From Siphonodentalium dalli (lineage: Eukaryota; Mollusca; Scaphopoda; Gadilida; Siphonodentaliidae), in assembly GCA_032622095.1 (NCBI GenBank), contig CP136063.1, positions 273,539,426 to 273,603,425 on the forward strand: a stretch of DNA of 64,000 nucleotides, read 5' to 3'. A program made the translations under genes and the position numbers. Of the stretch, positions 1-16,300 are shown piece after piece. Within the stretch, counting starts at the first letter, position 1. Every line of letters starts with the position of its first letter. The notes beneath the pieces are model-generated. The model did no database searches, was not told the DNA's origin, and saw only the letters and a program-made list of their open reading frames with translations.

Positions 1-1330
1 TAAGACTAACAATGAACGCTCTTTATTTGTAACTTACCAAGAGTAAGACTAACAATGGACGTTATTTGTTGTTTACATACCAGGGATAAGACTAGCAATG
101 AACGCTCTTTATTTGTAACATGCAATGAATAAGACTAACAATTGACGTTCTTTGTTGGTTACATACCAGAAATAAGACTAGCAACGAACGCTCTTTATTT
201 TTAACATACCACGAATAAGACTAACAATGGACGTTCTGTGTTGGTTACATACCAGGATTAAGACTAGCAATGAACGCTCTTTATTTGTAACATACAATGA
301 GTAAGACTAACTATGAACGCGCTTTATTTGTAACATACCAGGAATAAACCAACAATGGACGTTCTTTGTTGGTTACATACCAGGAATAGATTAACAGTGA
401 ACGCTCTTTATTTGTAACATACCACGAATAAGACTAACAATGGACGTTCTTTGTTGGTTACATAACATGAGTAAGACTATCAATGAGCGTTCTTTATTTG
501 TAACATACAAGGAATAGACTAACAATGAGCGTTCGCTATTTGTAACATACCAGGAATAAGACTAACAATGAGCGTTCTTTATTTGTAACATACCATGACT
601 AAGACTGACAATGAACGGTATTTATTGGTAACATACAATGAGTAGACTTACAATGAACGCTCTTTATGTGTAACATACCAGGAATAAGACTAACAATGAA
701 CGATCTTTATTTGTAACATACCATGAATATACTAACAAGGAACGCTCTTTATTTCTAACATACCATGACTAATACTAACAATGAACGGTCTTATTTTTAA
801 CATACAATGAGAAAGACTAACATTGAACGCTCTGTATTTGTAACATAGCAGGCATAAGACTAACAATGAACGATCTTTATTTGTAACATACCATGAATAT
901 ACTAACAATGAACGCTTTTTATGTGTATCATACCAGGAATAAGACTAACAATGAACGCTCTTTATTTGTAACATACCATGAACAAGAATAACAATGGACG
1001 GTCTTTATTTGTAACATACCACGAATAGACTAACAATGAACGCTCTTCAATTGTAACATACCAGGAATAGACTAACAATGAACGCTCTTTATTTGTAACA
1101 TACCAGGAATAGACTAACAATGAACGCTCTTTATTTGTAACATACCAGGGATAGACCAACAATGAACGCTCTTTATTTGTAACATACCAGGAATAGACTA
1201 ACAATGATCGCTCTTTATTTGGAACATACCATGAATAGACTAAAAATGAACGTTCTTTATTTGTAACATACCAGGAATAGAGTAACAATGAACGCTCTTT
1301 ATTTATAACATACCAGGAATAGACTAACAA

Positions 1331-4300
1331 TGAACGCTCTTTATTTGTAACTTACCAGGAATAGACTAACAATGAACGTTCTTTATTTGTAACATACCAG
1401 GAATAGACTAACAATGAGCGTTCTTTATTTGTAGCATATTAGGAGTAAGACTAACAATGAAAGTTCTTTATTTTTAACATACAATGAGTAAGACTAACAA
1501 TGAACGCTCTATATTTGTAACATACCAGGCATAAGACTAACAATGAACGATCTTTATTTGTAACATACCATGAATACATTAACAATGAACGCTTTTTATG
1601 TGTATCATACCAGGAATAAGACTAACAATGAACGCTCTTTATTTGTAACATACCATGAATAAGAATAACAATGGACGGTCTTTATTTGTAACATACCACG
1701 AATAGACTAACAATGAACGCTCTTTAATTGTAACATACCAGGAATAGACTAACAATGAACGCTCTTTATTTGTAACATACCAGGAATAGACTAACAATGA
1801 ACGCTCTTTATTTGTAACATACCAGGGATAGACTAACAATTTACGCTCTTTATTTGTAATATACCATGAATAGACTAACAATGAACGTTCTTTATTTGTA
1901 ACAAACCAGGAATAGACTAACTATGAGCGTTCTTAATTTGTAACATACCAGGAGTAAGACTAGCAATGAACACTCTTTATTTGTAACATACCAGGAGTAT
2001 GACTAACAATGAGCGTTCTTTATATGTAACATACCAGTAGTATACTATCTATCAACGCTCTTTATATGTAACATACCAGGAGTAAGGCTAACAATGAGCG
2101 TTCTTTATTTTTAACATACCAGGAATAAGATTAACAATGAGCGATCTTTATTTGTAACATACCATGAATTTTCTAACAAGGAACGCTCTTTATTGGTAAT
2201 ATACAATGAGTAGAGTAACAATGAACGCTCTTTATGTGTAATAAACCAGGAATAAGACTAACAATGCACGATCATTATTTGTAACATACCATGAATATAC
2301 TAACAAGGAACGGTCTTTATTTGTAACATACCACGAATAGACTAACAATGAACGCTCTTTAATTGTAACATACCAGGAATAGACTAACAATGAACGCTCT
2401 TTATTTGTAACATACCAGGAATAGACTAACAATGAACGCTCTTTATTTGTAACATACCAGGGATAGACTAACAATTTACGCTCTTTATTTGTAATATACC
2501 ATGAATAGACTAACAATGAACGTTCTTTATTTGTAACAAACCAGGAATAGACTAACTATGAGCGTTCTTTATTTGTAACATACCAGGAGTAAGACTAGCA
2601 ATGAACACTCTTTATTTGTAACATACCAGGAGTAAGACTAACAATGAGCGTTCTTTATATGTAACATACCAGTAATATACTATCTATCAACGCTCTTTAT
2701 ATGTAACATACCAGGAGTAAGGCTAACAATGAGCGTTCTTTATTTTTAACATACCAGGAATAAGATTAACAATGAGCGATCTTTATTTGTAACATACCAT
2801 GAATTTTCTAACAAGGAACGCTCTTTATTGGTAATATACAAAGAGTAGAGTAACAATGAACGCTCTTTATGTGTAATAAACCAGGAATAAGACTAACAAT
2901 GCACGATCATTATTTGTAACATACCATGAATATACTAACAAGGAACGCTCTTTATTTGTAACATACCAGGAATAGACTAACAATGAGCGTTCTTTATTGG
3001 TAACATACCAGGAGTAAGACTAACAATGAACGCTCTTTATTTAAAACATATCAGGAATAGACTAACAATGAGCGTTCTTTATTTGTAACATACAAGGAGT
3101 AAGACTAACAATGAACGCTCTTTATTTGTAACAGACCAGGAATAGACTATATAACAATTAGCGTTATTTATTTGTAACAAACCAGGAATAGACTAACAAT
3201 GAACGCTCTTTATTTTTAACATACAATGTGTAAGACTAACAATGAACGCTCTTTATGTGTAACATACCAGGAATAAGACTAACAATGAACGATCTTTATT
3301 TGTAACATGCCATGAATATACTAACAAGGAACGCTCTTTATTTGTAACATACAATGATCAAGACTAACAATGAACGGTCTTTATTGGTAACAAACAATAC
3401 ATAGACTAACAATGAACGCTCTTTATGTGTAACATACCAGGAATAAGACTACCAATGGACGTTCTTTGTTGGTTACATACCAGGAATAGACTAACAATAA
3501 ACGCTCTTTGTTTGTAACATACCAGGAATAGACTAACAATGAACGCTCTTTATTTGTAACATACCAGGAATAAGACTAACAATGAATGATCTTTATTGGT
3601 AACATACCAGGAATAGACTAACAATGAACGCTCATTATTGGTTATTTACCATGAGGTGACTAACAGAGAACGCTCTTTATTTGTAACATACCATGAATAA
3701 GACTAACAATGGACGTTCTTTGTTGGTTACATACCAGGAATAGACTAACAATGCACGCTCTTTATATGTAACATACCAGGAATAAGACTAACAATGAGCG
3801 TTCTTTATTTGTAACATACCAGGAATAGACTAACAATGAACGCTCTTTATTTGTAACATACCAGGAATAGACTAACAATGGGCATTCTATATTGGTAACA
3901 TACCAGGAGTAAGACTAACAATGAACGCTCTTTATTTATAACATACCAGGAATAGACTAACAATGAGCGTTCTTCATTTGTAACATACCAGGAGTAAGAC
4001 TAACAATGAACGCTCTTTATTGTTAACATACCAGGAATAGACTATATAGCAATGAGCGTTCTTTATTTGTAACATACTAGGAATAGACTAACAATGAACG
4101 CTCTTTATTTGTAACATACCAGGAATAGACTAACAATGAACGTTCTTTATTTGTAACATACCTGGAATAAGACTAACAATGGACGTTCTTTATTTGTAAC
4201 ATACCAGGAATAGACTAACAATGAGCGTTCTTTATTTGTAACATACCAGGAATAAGACTAGCAATGAACGTTCTGTATTTGTAACATACCAGAAATAGAC

Positions 4301-7300
4301 TAGCAATGAACGCTCTTTATTTGTAACATACCAGGAATAGACTAACAATGGACGTTCTTTATTTGTAACATACCAGGAATAGACTAACAATGGACGTTCT
4401 TTATGTGTAACATACCAGGAATAGACTAACAATGAGCGTTCTTTATTTGTAACATACCAGGAATAAGACCAACAATGGACGTTCTTTATTTGTAACATAT
4501 CAGGAATAGACTATCAATGGACACTCTTTATTTGTAACGTACCAGGAATATACTAGCAATGAACGCTCTTTGTTTGTAACATACCATGAATAGACTAGCA
4601 ATGAACGCTTTTTATTTGTTACATACAAGTAATAGACTAAAAATGAGCGTTCGTTATTTGTAACATACCATTAATTGACTAACAATGAACGCTCTTTATT
4701 TGTAACATACCAGGAATAGACTAGCAATGAACGCTCTTTATGTGTAACATACCAGGAATATACTAACAATGATCGTTCTTTATTTGTAACATACCATGAA
4801 TATACTAGCAATGAGCGTTCTTTATTTGTAACATACCAGGAATAGACTAACAATGAACGCTCTTTATTTGTAACATACCAGGAATAAACTAGCAATGAGC
4901 GTTCTTTATTTGTAACATACCAGGAATAGACTAACAATGAACGATCTTTATTTGTAACAAACCAGGAATAGACTAACAATGAGCAGTCTATGTTGGTTAC
5001 ATACCACGAATAAGACTAGCAATGAACGCACTTTATTTGTAACATACCAGGAATAGATTAGCAATGAACGCTCTTTATTTGTAACATACCAGGTATTGAC
5101 TAACAATGAACGCTCTGTATTTGTAACATACCAGGAATAGATAAACAATTAACGCTCTTTATTTGTAACATACCAGGAATTAGACTAACAATGAACGCTC
5201 ATTATTGGTATGTGAATTATCTTTATTTGTAACATACCATGAATAAGACTAACAATGGACGTACTTTGTTGGTTACATACCAGGAATAAGACAGGCAATG
5301 AACGCTCTTTATTTGTAACATACCATGAATAAGACTAGCAATGGACGCTCTTTATTTGTAACTTACCAAGAGTAAGACTAACAATGGACGTTATTTGTTG
5401 GTTACATACCAGGGATAAGACTAGCAATGAACGCTCTTTATTTGTAACATACAATGAATAAGACTAACAATTGACGTTCTTTGTTGGTTACATACCAGAA
5501 ATAAGACTAGCAATGAAAGCTCTTTATTTTTAACATACCATGAATAAGACTAACAATGGACGTTCTTTGTTGGTTACATACCAGGATTAAGTCTAGCAAT
5601 GAACGCTCTTTATTTGTAACATACCATGAGTAAGACTAACTATGAACGCGCTTTATTTGTAACATACCAGGAATATACCAACAATGGACGTTCTTTGTTG
5701 GTTACATACCAGGAATAGACTAACAATGAGCGTTCTTTATTTCTAACATACCATGACTAATACTAACAATGAACGGTCTTATTTTTAACATACAATGAGT
5801 AAGACTAACATTGAACGCTCTGTATTTGTAACATACCAGGCATAAGACTAACAATGAACGATCTTTATTTGTAACATACCATGAACAAGAATAACAATGG
5901 ACGGTCTTTATTTGTAACATACCACGAATAGACTAACAATGAACGCTCTTCAATTGTAACATACCAGGAATTAACTAACAATGAACGCTCTTTATTTGTA
6001 ACATACCAGGAATAGACTAACAATGAACGCTCTTTATTTGTAACATACCAGGGATAGACCAACAATTAACGCTCTTTATTTGTAATATACCATGAATAGA
6101 CTAACAATGAACGTTCTTTATTTGTAACATACCATGAATAAACTAACAATGAACGTTCTTTATTTGTAACATACCAGGAATAAGACAAACAATGAACGCT
6201 CTTTATTTGTAACATACCAGGAATAGTCTTACAATGAACGCTCTTTATTTGTAACATAACATGAATAGACTAGCAATGAACGCTCTTTATTAGTAACATA
6301 CCAGGAATATAATAACAATGAATGCTCTTTATTTGTAACATACCAGGAATAGACTAACAATGAACGCTCTTTATTTGGAACATACCATGAATAGACTAAA
6401 AATGAACGTTCTTTATTTGTAACATACCAGGAATAGAGTAACAATGAACGCTCTTTATTTGTAACATACCAGGAATAGACTAACAATGAACGCTCTTTAT
6501 TTGTAACTTACCAGGAATAGACTAACAATGAACGTTCTTTATTTGTAACATACCAGGAATAGACTAACAATGAGCGTTCTTTATTTGTAGCATATTAGGA
6601 GTAAGACTAACAATGAAAGTTCTTTATTTTTAACATACAATGAGTAAGACTAACAATGAACGCTCTATATTTGTAACATACCAGGCATAAGACTAACAAT
6701 GAACGATCTTTATTTGTAACATACCATGAATATATTAACAATGAACGCTTTTTATGTGTATCATACCAGGAATAAGACTAACAATGAACGCTCTTTATTT
6801 GTAACATACCATGAATAAGAATAACAATGGACGGTCTTTATTTGTAACATACCACGAATAGACTAACAATGAACGCTCTTTAATTGTAACATACCAGGAA
6901 TAGACTAACAATGAACGCTCTTTATTTGTAACATACCAGGAATAGACTAACAATGAACGCTCTTTATTTGTAACATACCAGGGATAGACTAACAATTTAC
7001 GCTCTTTATTTGTAATATACCATGAATAGACTAACAATGAACGTTCTTTATTTGTAACAAACCAGGAATAGACTAACTATGAGCGTTCTTTATTTGTAAC
7101 ATACCAGGAGTAAGACTAGCAATGAACACTCTTTATTTGTAACATACCAGGAGTAAGACTAACAATGAGCGTTCTTTATATGTAACATACCAGTAATATA
7201 CTATCTATCAACGCTCTTTATATGTAACATACCAGGAGTAAGGCTAACAATGAGCGTTCTTTATTTTTAACATACCAGGAATAAGATTAACAATGAGCGA

Positions 7301-10300
7301 TCTTTATTTGTAACATACCATGAATTTTCTAACAAGGAACGCTCTTTATTGGTAATATACAATGAGTAGAGTAACAATGAACGCTCTTTATGTGTAATAA
7401 ACCAGGAATAAGACTAACAATGCACGATCATTATTTGTAACATACCATGAATATACTAACAAGGAACGCTCTTTATTTGTAACATACCAGGAATAGACTA
7501 ACAATGAGCGTTCTGTATTGGTAACATACCAGGAGTAAGACTAACAATGAACGCTCTTTATTTAAAACATATCAGGAACAGACTAACAATGAGCGTTCTT
7601 TATTTGTAACATACAAGGAGTAAGACTAACAATGAACGCTCTTTATTTGTAACAGACCAGGAATAGACTATATAACAATGAGCGTTATTTATTTGTAACA
7701 AACCAGGAATAGACTAACAATGAACGCTCTTTATTTTTAACATACAATGTGTAAGGCTAACAATGAACGCTCTTTATTTGTAACATACCAGGAATAAGAC
7801 TAACAATGAACGATCTTTATTTGTAACATGCCATGAATATACTAACAAGGAACGCTCTTTATTTGTAACATACAATGATCAAGACTAACAATGAACGGTC
7901 TTTATTGGTAACAAACAATACATAGACTAACAATGAACGCTCTTTGTTTGTAACATACCAGGAATAGACTAACAATGAACGCTCTTTATTTGTAACATAC
8001 CAGGAATAAGACTAACAATGAATGATCTTTATTGGTAACATACCAGGAATAGACTAACAATGAACGCTCATTATTGGTTATTTACCAGGAGGTGACTAAC
8101 AGAGAACGCTGTTTATTTGTAACATACCATGAATAAGACTAACAATGGACGTTTTTTGTTGGTTACATACCAGGAATAGACTAACAATGAACGCTCTTTA
8201 TTTGTAACATACCAGGAATAAGACTAACAATGAGCGTTCTTTATTTGTAACATACCAGGAATAGACTAACAATGAACGCTCTTTATTTGTAACATACCAG
8301 GAATAGACTAACAATGGGCATTCTATATTGGTAACATACCAGGAGTAAGACTAACAATGAACGCTCTTTATTTATAACATACCAGGAATAGACTAACAAT
8401 GAGCGTTCTTCATTTGTAACATACCAGGAGTAAGACTAACAATGAACGCTCTTTATTTTTAACATACCAGGAATAGACTATATAGCAATGAGCGTTCTTT
8501 ATTTGTAACATACTAGGAATAGACTAACAATGAACGCTCTTTATTTGTAACATACCAGGAATAGACTAACAATGAACGTTATTTATTTGTAACATACCTG
8601 GAATTAGACTAACAATGGACGTTCTTTATTTGTAACATACCAGGAATAGACTAACAATGAGCGTTCTTTATTTGTAACATACCAGGAATAAGACTAGCAA
8701 TGAACGTTCTGTATTTGTAACATACCAGGAATAGACTAGCAATGAACGCTCTTTATTTGTAACATACCAGGAATAGACTAACAATGGACGTTCTTTATTT
8801 GTAACATACCAGGAATAGACTAACAATGGACGTTCTTTATGTGTAACATACCAGGAATAGACTAACAATGAGCGTTCTTTATTTGTAACATACCAGGAAT
8901 AAGACCAACAATGGACGTTCTTTATTTGTAACATATCAGGAATAGACTATCAATGGACATTCTTTATTTGTAACGTACCAGGAATATACTAGCAATGAAC
9001 GCTCTTTGTTTGTAACATACCATGAATAGACTAGCAATGAACGCTTTTTATTTGTTACATACAAGTAATAGACTAAAAATGAGCGTTCGTTATTTGTAAC
9101 ATACCATGAATAGACTAACAATGAACGCTCTTTATTTGTAACATACCAGGAATAGACTAGCAATGAACGCTCTTTATGTGTAACATACCAGGAATATACT
9201 AACAATGATCGTTCTTTATTTGTAACATACCATGAATATACTAGCAATGAGCGTTCTTTATTTGTAACATACCAGGAATAAGACTAACAATGAACGCTCA
9301 TTATTGGTATGTGAATTATCTTTATTTGTAACATACCATGAATAAGACTAACAATGGACGTACTTTGTTGGTTACATACCAGGAATAAGACAAGCAATGA
9401 ACGCTCTTTATTTGTAACATACCATGAATAAGACTAGCAATGGACGTTCTTTGTTGGTTAAATACCAGGAATAAGACTAGCAATGAACGCTCTTTATTTG
9501 TAACATACCAGGAGTAAGACTAACAATGAACGCTCTTTATTGGTAACATACCAGGAGTAAGACTAACAATGGACGTTCTTTGTTGGTTACATACCAGGGA
9601 TAAGATTAGCAATGAACGCTCTTTATTTGTAACATACCATGAATAAGACTAACAATGGACGTTCTTTGTTGGTTACATACCAGGAATAAGACTAGCAATG
9701 AACGCTCTTTATTTGTAACATATCAGGAGTAAGACTAACAATGAACGCTCTTTATTTGTAACTTACCAAGAGTAAGACTAACAATGGACGTTATTTGTTG
9801 TTTACATACCAGGGATAAGACTAGCAATGAACGCTCTTTATTTGTAACATGCAATGAATAAGACTAACAATTGACGTTCTTTGTTGGTTACATACCAGAA
9901 ATAAGACTAGCAACGAACGCTCTTTATTTTTAACATACCACGAATAAGACTAACAATGGACGTTCTGTGTTGGTTACATACCAGGATTAAGACTAGCAAT
10001 GAACGCTCTTTATTTGTAACATACAATGAGTAAGACTAACTATGAACGCGCTTTATTTGTAACATACCAGGAATAAACCAACAATGGACGTTCTTTGTTG
10101 GTTACATACCAGGAATAGATTAACAGTGAACGCTCTTTATTTGTAACATACCACGAATAAGACTAACAATGGACGTTCTTTGTTGGTTACATAACATGAG
10201 TAAGACTATCAATGAGCGTTCTTTATTTGTAACATACAAGGAATAGACTAACAATGAGCGTTCGCTATTTGTAACATACCAGGAATAAGACTAACAATGA

Positions 10301-13300
10301 GCGTTCTTTATTTGTAACATACCATGACTAAGACTGACAATGAACGGTATTTATTGGTAACATACAATGAGTAGACTTACAATGAACGCTCTTTATGTGT
10401 AACATACCAGGAATAAGACTAACAATGAACGATCTTTATTTGTAACATACCATGAATATACTAACAAGGAACGCTCTTTATTTCTAACATACCATGACTA
10501 ATACTAACAATGAACGGTCTTATTTTTAACATACAATGAGAAAGACTAACATTGAACGCTCTGTATTTGTAACATAGCAGGCATAAGACTAACAATGAAC
10601 GATCTTTATTTGTAACATACCATGAATATACTAACAATGAACGCTTTTTATGTGTATCATACCAGGAATAAGACTAACAATGAACGCTCTTTATTTGTAA
10701 CATACCATGAACAAGAATAACAATGGACGGTCTTTATTTGTAACATACCACGAATAGACTAACAATGAACGCTCTTCAATTGTAACATACCAGGAATAGA
10801 CTAACAATGAACGCTCTTTATTTGTAACATACCAGGAATAGACTAACAATGAACGCTCTTTATTTGTAACATACCAGGGATAGACCAACAATTAACGCTC
10901 TTTATTTGTAATATACCATGAATAGACTAACAGTGAACGTTCTTTATTTGTAACATACCATGAATAAACTAACAATGAACGTTCTTTATTTGTAACATAC
11001 CAGGAATAAGACAAACAATGAACGCTCTTTATTTGTAACTTACCAGGAATAGTCTTACAATGAACGCTCTTTATTTGTAACATAACATGAATAGACTAAC
11101 AATGAACGCTCTTTATTAGTAACATACCAGGAATATAATAACAATGAATGCTCTTTATTTGTAACATACCAGGAATAGACTAACAATGATCGCTCTTTAT
11201 TTGGAACATACCATGAATAGACTAAAAATGAACGTTCTTTATTTGTAACATACCAGGAATAGAGTAACAATGAACGCTCTTTATTTGTAACATACCAGGA
11301 ATAGACTAACAATGAACGCTCTTTATTTGTAACTTACCAGGAATAGACTAACAATGAACGCTCTTTATTTGTAACATACCAGGAATAGACTAACAATGAA
11401 CGCTCTTTATTTGTAACATACCAGGGATAGACCAACAATGAACGCTCTTTATTTGTAACATACCAGGAATAGACTAACAATGATCGCTCTTTATTTGGAA
11501 CATACCATGAATAGACTAAAAATGAACGTTCTTTATTTGTAACATACCAGGAATAGAGTAACAATGAACGCTCTTTATTTGTAACATACCAGGAATAGAC
11601 TAACAATGAACGCTCTTTATTTGTAACTTACCAGGAATAGACTAACAATGAACGTTCTTTATTTGTAACATACCAGGAATAGACTAACAATGAGCGTTCT
11701 TTATTTGTAGCATATTAGGAGTAAGACTAACAATGAAAGTTCTTTATTTTTAACATACAATGAGTAAGACTAACAATGAACGCTCTATATTTGTAACATA
11801 CCAGGCATAAGACTAACAATGAACGATCTTTATTTGTAACATACCATGAATACATTAACAATGAACGCTTTTTATGTGTATCCTACCAGGAATAAGACTA
11901 ACAATGAACGCTCTTTATTTGTAACATACCATGAATAAGAATAACAATGGACGGTCTTTATTTGTAACATACCACGAATAGACTAACAATGAACGCTCTT
12001 TAATTGTAACATACCAGGAATAGACTAACAATGAACGCTCTTTATTTGTAACATACCAGGAATAGACTAACAATGAACGCTCTTTATTTGTAACATACCA
12101 GGGATAGACTAACAATTTACGCTCTTTATTTGTAATATACCATGAATAGACTAACAATGAACGTTCTTTATTTGTAACAAACCAGGAATAGACTAACTAT
12201 GAGCGTTCTTAATTTGTAACATACCAGGAGTAAGACTAGCAATGAACACTCTTTATTTGTAACATACCAGGAGTAAGACTAACAATGAGCGTTCTTTATA
12301 TGTAACATACCAGTAGTATACTATCTATCAACGCTCTTTATATGTAACATACCAGGAGTAAGGCTAACAATGAGCGTTCTTTATTTTTAACATACCAGGA
12401 ATAAGATTAACAATGAGCGATCTTTATTTGTAACATACCATGAATTTTCTAACAAGGAACGCTCTTTATTGGTAATATACAATGAGTAGAGTAACAATGA
12501 ACGCTCTTTATGTGTAATAAACCAGGAATAAGACTAACAATGCACGATCATTATTTGTAACATACCATGAATATACTAACAAGGAACGGTCTTTATTTGT
12601 AACATACCACGAATAGACTAACAATGAACGCTCTTTAATTGTAACATACCAGGAATAGACTAACAATGAACGCTCTTTATTTGTAACATACCAGGAATAG
12701 ACTAACAATGAACGCTCTTTATTTGTAACATACCAGGGATAGACTAACAATTTACGCTCTTTATTTGTAATATACCATGAATAGACTAACAATGAACGTT
12801 CTTTATTTGTAACAAACCAGGAATAGACTAACTATGAGCGTTCTTTATTTGTAACATACCAGGAGTAAGACTAGCAATGAACACTCTTTATTTGTAACAT
12901 ACCAGGAGTAAGACTAACAATGAGCGTTCTTTATATGTAACATACCAGTAATATACTATCTATCAACGCTCTTTATATGTAACATACCAGGAGTAAGGCT
13001 AACAATGAGCGTTCTTTATTTTTAACATACCAGGAATAAGATTAACAATGAGCGATCTTTATTTGTAACATACCATGAATTTTCTAACAAGGAACGCTCT
13101 TTATTGGTAATATACAAAGAGTAGAGTAACAATGAACGCTCTTTATGTGTAATAAACCAGGAATAAGACTAACAATGCACGATCATTATTTGTAACATAC
13201 CATGAATATACTAACAAGGAACGCTCTTTATTTGTAACATACCAGGAATAGACTAACAATGAGCGTTCTTTATTGGTAACATACCAGGAGTAAGACTAAC

Positions 13301-16300
13301 AATGAACGCTCTTTATTTAAAACATATCAGGAATAGACTAACAATGAGCGTTCTTTATTTGTAACATACAAGGAGTAAGACTAACAATGAACGCTCTTTA
13401 TTTGTAACAGACCAGGAATAGACTATATAACAATTAGCATTATTTATTTGTAACAAACCAGGAATAGACTAACAATGAACGCTCTTTATTTTTAACATAC
13501 AATGTGTAAGACTAACAATGAACGCTCTTTATGTGTAACATACCAGGAATAAGACTAACAATGAACGATCTTTATTTGTAACATGCCATGAATATACTAA
13601 CAAGGAACGCTCTTTATTTGTAACATACAATGATCAAGACTAACAATGAACGGTCTTTATTGGTAACAAACAATACATAGACTAACAATGAACGCTCTTT
13701 ATGTGTAACATACCAGGAATAAGACTACCAATGGACGTTCTTTGTTGGTTACATACCAGGAATAGACTAACAATAAACGCTCTTTGTTTGTAACATACCA
13801 GGAATAGACTAACAATGAACGCTCTTTATTTGTAACATACCAGGAATAAGACTAACAATGAATGATCTTTATTGGTAACATACCAGGAATAGACTAACAA
13901 TGAACGCTCATTATTGGTTATTTACCATGAGGTGACTAACAGAGAACGCTCTTTATTTGTAACATACCATGAATAAGACTAACAATGGACGTTCTTTGTT
14001 GGTTACATACCAGGAATAGACTAACAATGCACGCTCTTTATATGTAACATACCAGGAATAAGACTAACAATGAGCGTTCTTTATTTGTAACATACCAGGA
14101 ATAGACTAACAATGAACGCTCTTTATTTGTAACATACCAGGAATAGACTAACAATGGGCATTCTATATTGGTAACATACCAGGAGTAAGACTAACAATGA
14201 ACGCTCTTTATTTATAACATACCAGGAATAGACTAACAATGAGCGTTCTTCATTTGTAACATACCAGGAGTAAGACTAACAATGAACGCTCTTTATTGTT
14301 AACATACCAGGAATAGACTATATAGCAATGAGCGTTCTTTATTTGTAACATACTAGGAATAGACTAACAATGAACGCTCTTTATTTGTAACATACCAGGA
14401 ATAGACTAACAATGAACGTTCTTTATTTGTAACATACCTGGAATAAGACTAACAATGGACGTTCTTTATTTGTAACATACCAGGAATAGACTAACAATGA
14501 GCGTTCTTTATTTGTAACATACCAGGAATAAGACTAGCAATGAACGTTCTGTATTTGTAACATACCAGAAATAGACTAGCAATGAACGCTCTTTATTTGT
14601 AACATACCAGGAATAGACTAACAATGGACGTTCTTTATTTGTAACATACCAGGAATAGACTAACAATGGACGTTCTTTATGTGTAACATACCAGGAATAG
14701 ACTAACAATGAGCGTTCTTTATTTGTAACATACCAGGAATAAGACCAACAATGGACGTTCTTTATTTGTAACATATCAGGAATAGACTATCAATGGACAC
14801 TCTTTATTTGTAACGTACCAGGAATATACTAGCAATGAACGCTCTTTGTTTGTAACATACCATGAATAGACTAGCAATGAACGCTTTTTATTTGTTACAT
14901 ACAAGTAATAGACTAAAAATGAGCGTTCGTTATTTGTAACATACCATTAATTGACTAACAATGAACGCTCTTTATTTGTAACATACCAGGAATAGACTAG
15001 CAATGAACGCTCTTTATGTGTAACATACCAGGAATATACTAACAATGATCGTTCTTTATTTGTAACATACCATGAATATACTAGCAATGAGCGTTCTTTA
15101 TTTGTAACATACCAGGAATAGACTAACAATGAACGCTCTTTATTTGTAACATACCAGGAATAGACTAGCAATGAGCGTTCTTTATTTGTAACATACCAGG
15201 AATAGACTAACAATGAACGATCTTTATTTGTAACAAACCAGGAATAGACTAACAATGAGCAGTCTATGTTGGTTACATACCACGAATAAGACTAGCAATG
15301 AACGCACTTTATTTGTAACATACCAGGAATAGATTAGCAATGAACGCTCTTTATTTGTAACATACCAGGTATTGACTAACAATGAACGCTCTGTATTTGT
15401 AACATACCAGGAATAGATAAACAATTAACGCTCTTTATTTGTAACATACCAGGAATAAGACTAACAATGAACGCTCATTATTGGTATGTGAATTATCTTT
15501 ATTTGTAACATACCATGAATAAGACTAACAATGGACGTACTTTGTTGGTTACATACCAGGAATAAGACAGGCAATGAACGCTCTTTATTTGTAACATACC
15601 ATGAATAAGACTAGCAATGGACGCTCTTTATTTGTAACTTACCAAGAGTAAGACTAACAATGGACGTTATTTGTTGGTTACATACCAGGGATAAGACTAG
15701 CAATGAACGCTCTTTATTTGTAACATACAATGAATAAGACTAACAATTGACGTTCTTTGTTGGTTACATACCAGAAATAAGACTAGCAATGAAAGCTCTT
15801 TATTTTTAACATACCATGAATAAGACTAACAATGGACGTTCTTTGTTGGTTACATACCAGGATTAAGTCTAGCAATGAACGCTCTTTATTTGTAACATAC
15901 CATGAGTAAGACTAACTATGAACGCGCTTTATTTGTAACATACCAGGAATATACCAACAATGGACGTTCTTTGTTGGTTACATACCAGGAATAGACTAAC
16001 AATGAGCGTTCTTTATTTCTAACATACCATGACTAATACTAACAATGAACGGTCTTATTTTTAACATACAATGAGTAAGACTAACATTGAACGCTCTGTA
16101 TTTGTAACATACCAGGCATAAGACTAACAATGAACGATCTTTATTTGTAACATACCATGAACAAGAATAACAATGGACGGTCTTTATTTGTAACATACCA
16201 CGAATAGACTAACAATGAACGCTCTTCAATTGTAACATACCAGGAATTAACTAACAATGAACGCTCTTTATTTGTAACATACCAGGAATAGACTAACAAT

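Noticed and set aside
962-1330. Repetitive LVYSWYVTNKERSL-type ORFs on the minus strand, here and throughout both satellite blocks
   Set aside because: The 42-bp unit is a multiple of three without stops in one frame, so open frames arise automatically. They break at every 43-bp unit, differ between copies and have no other coding features.
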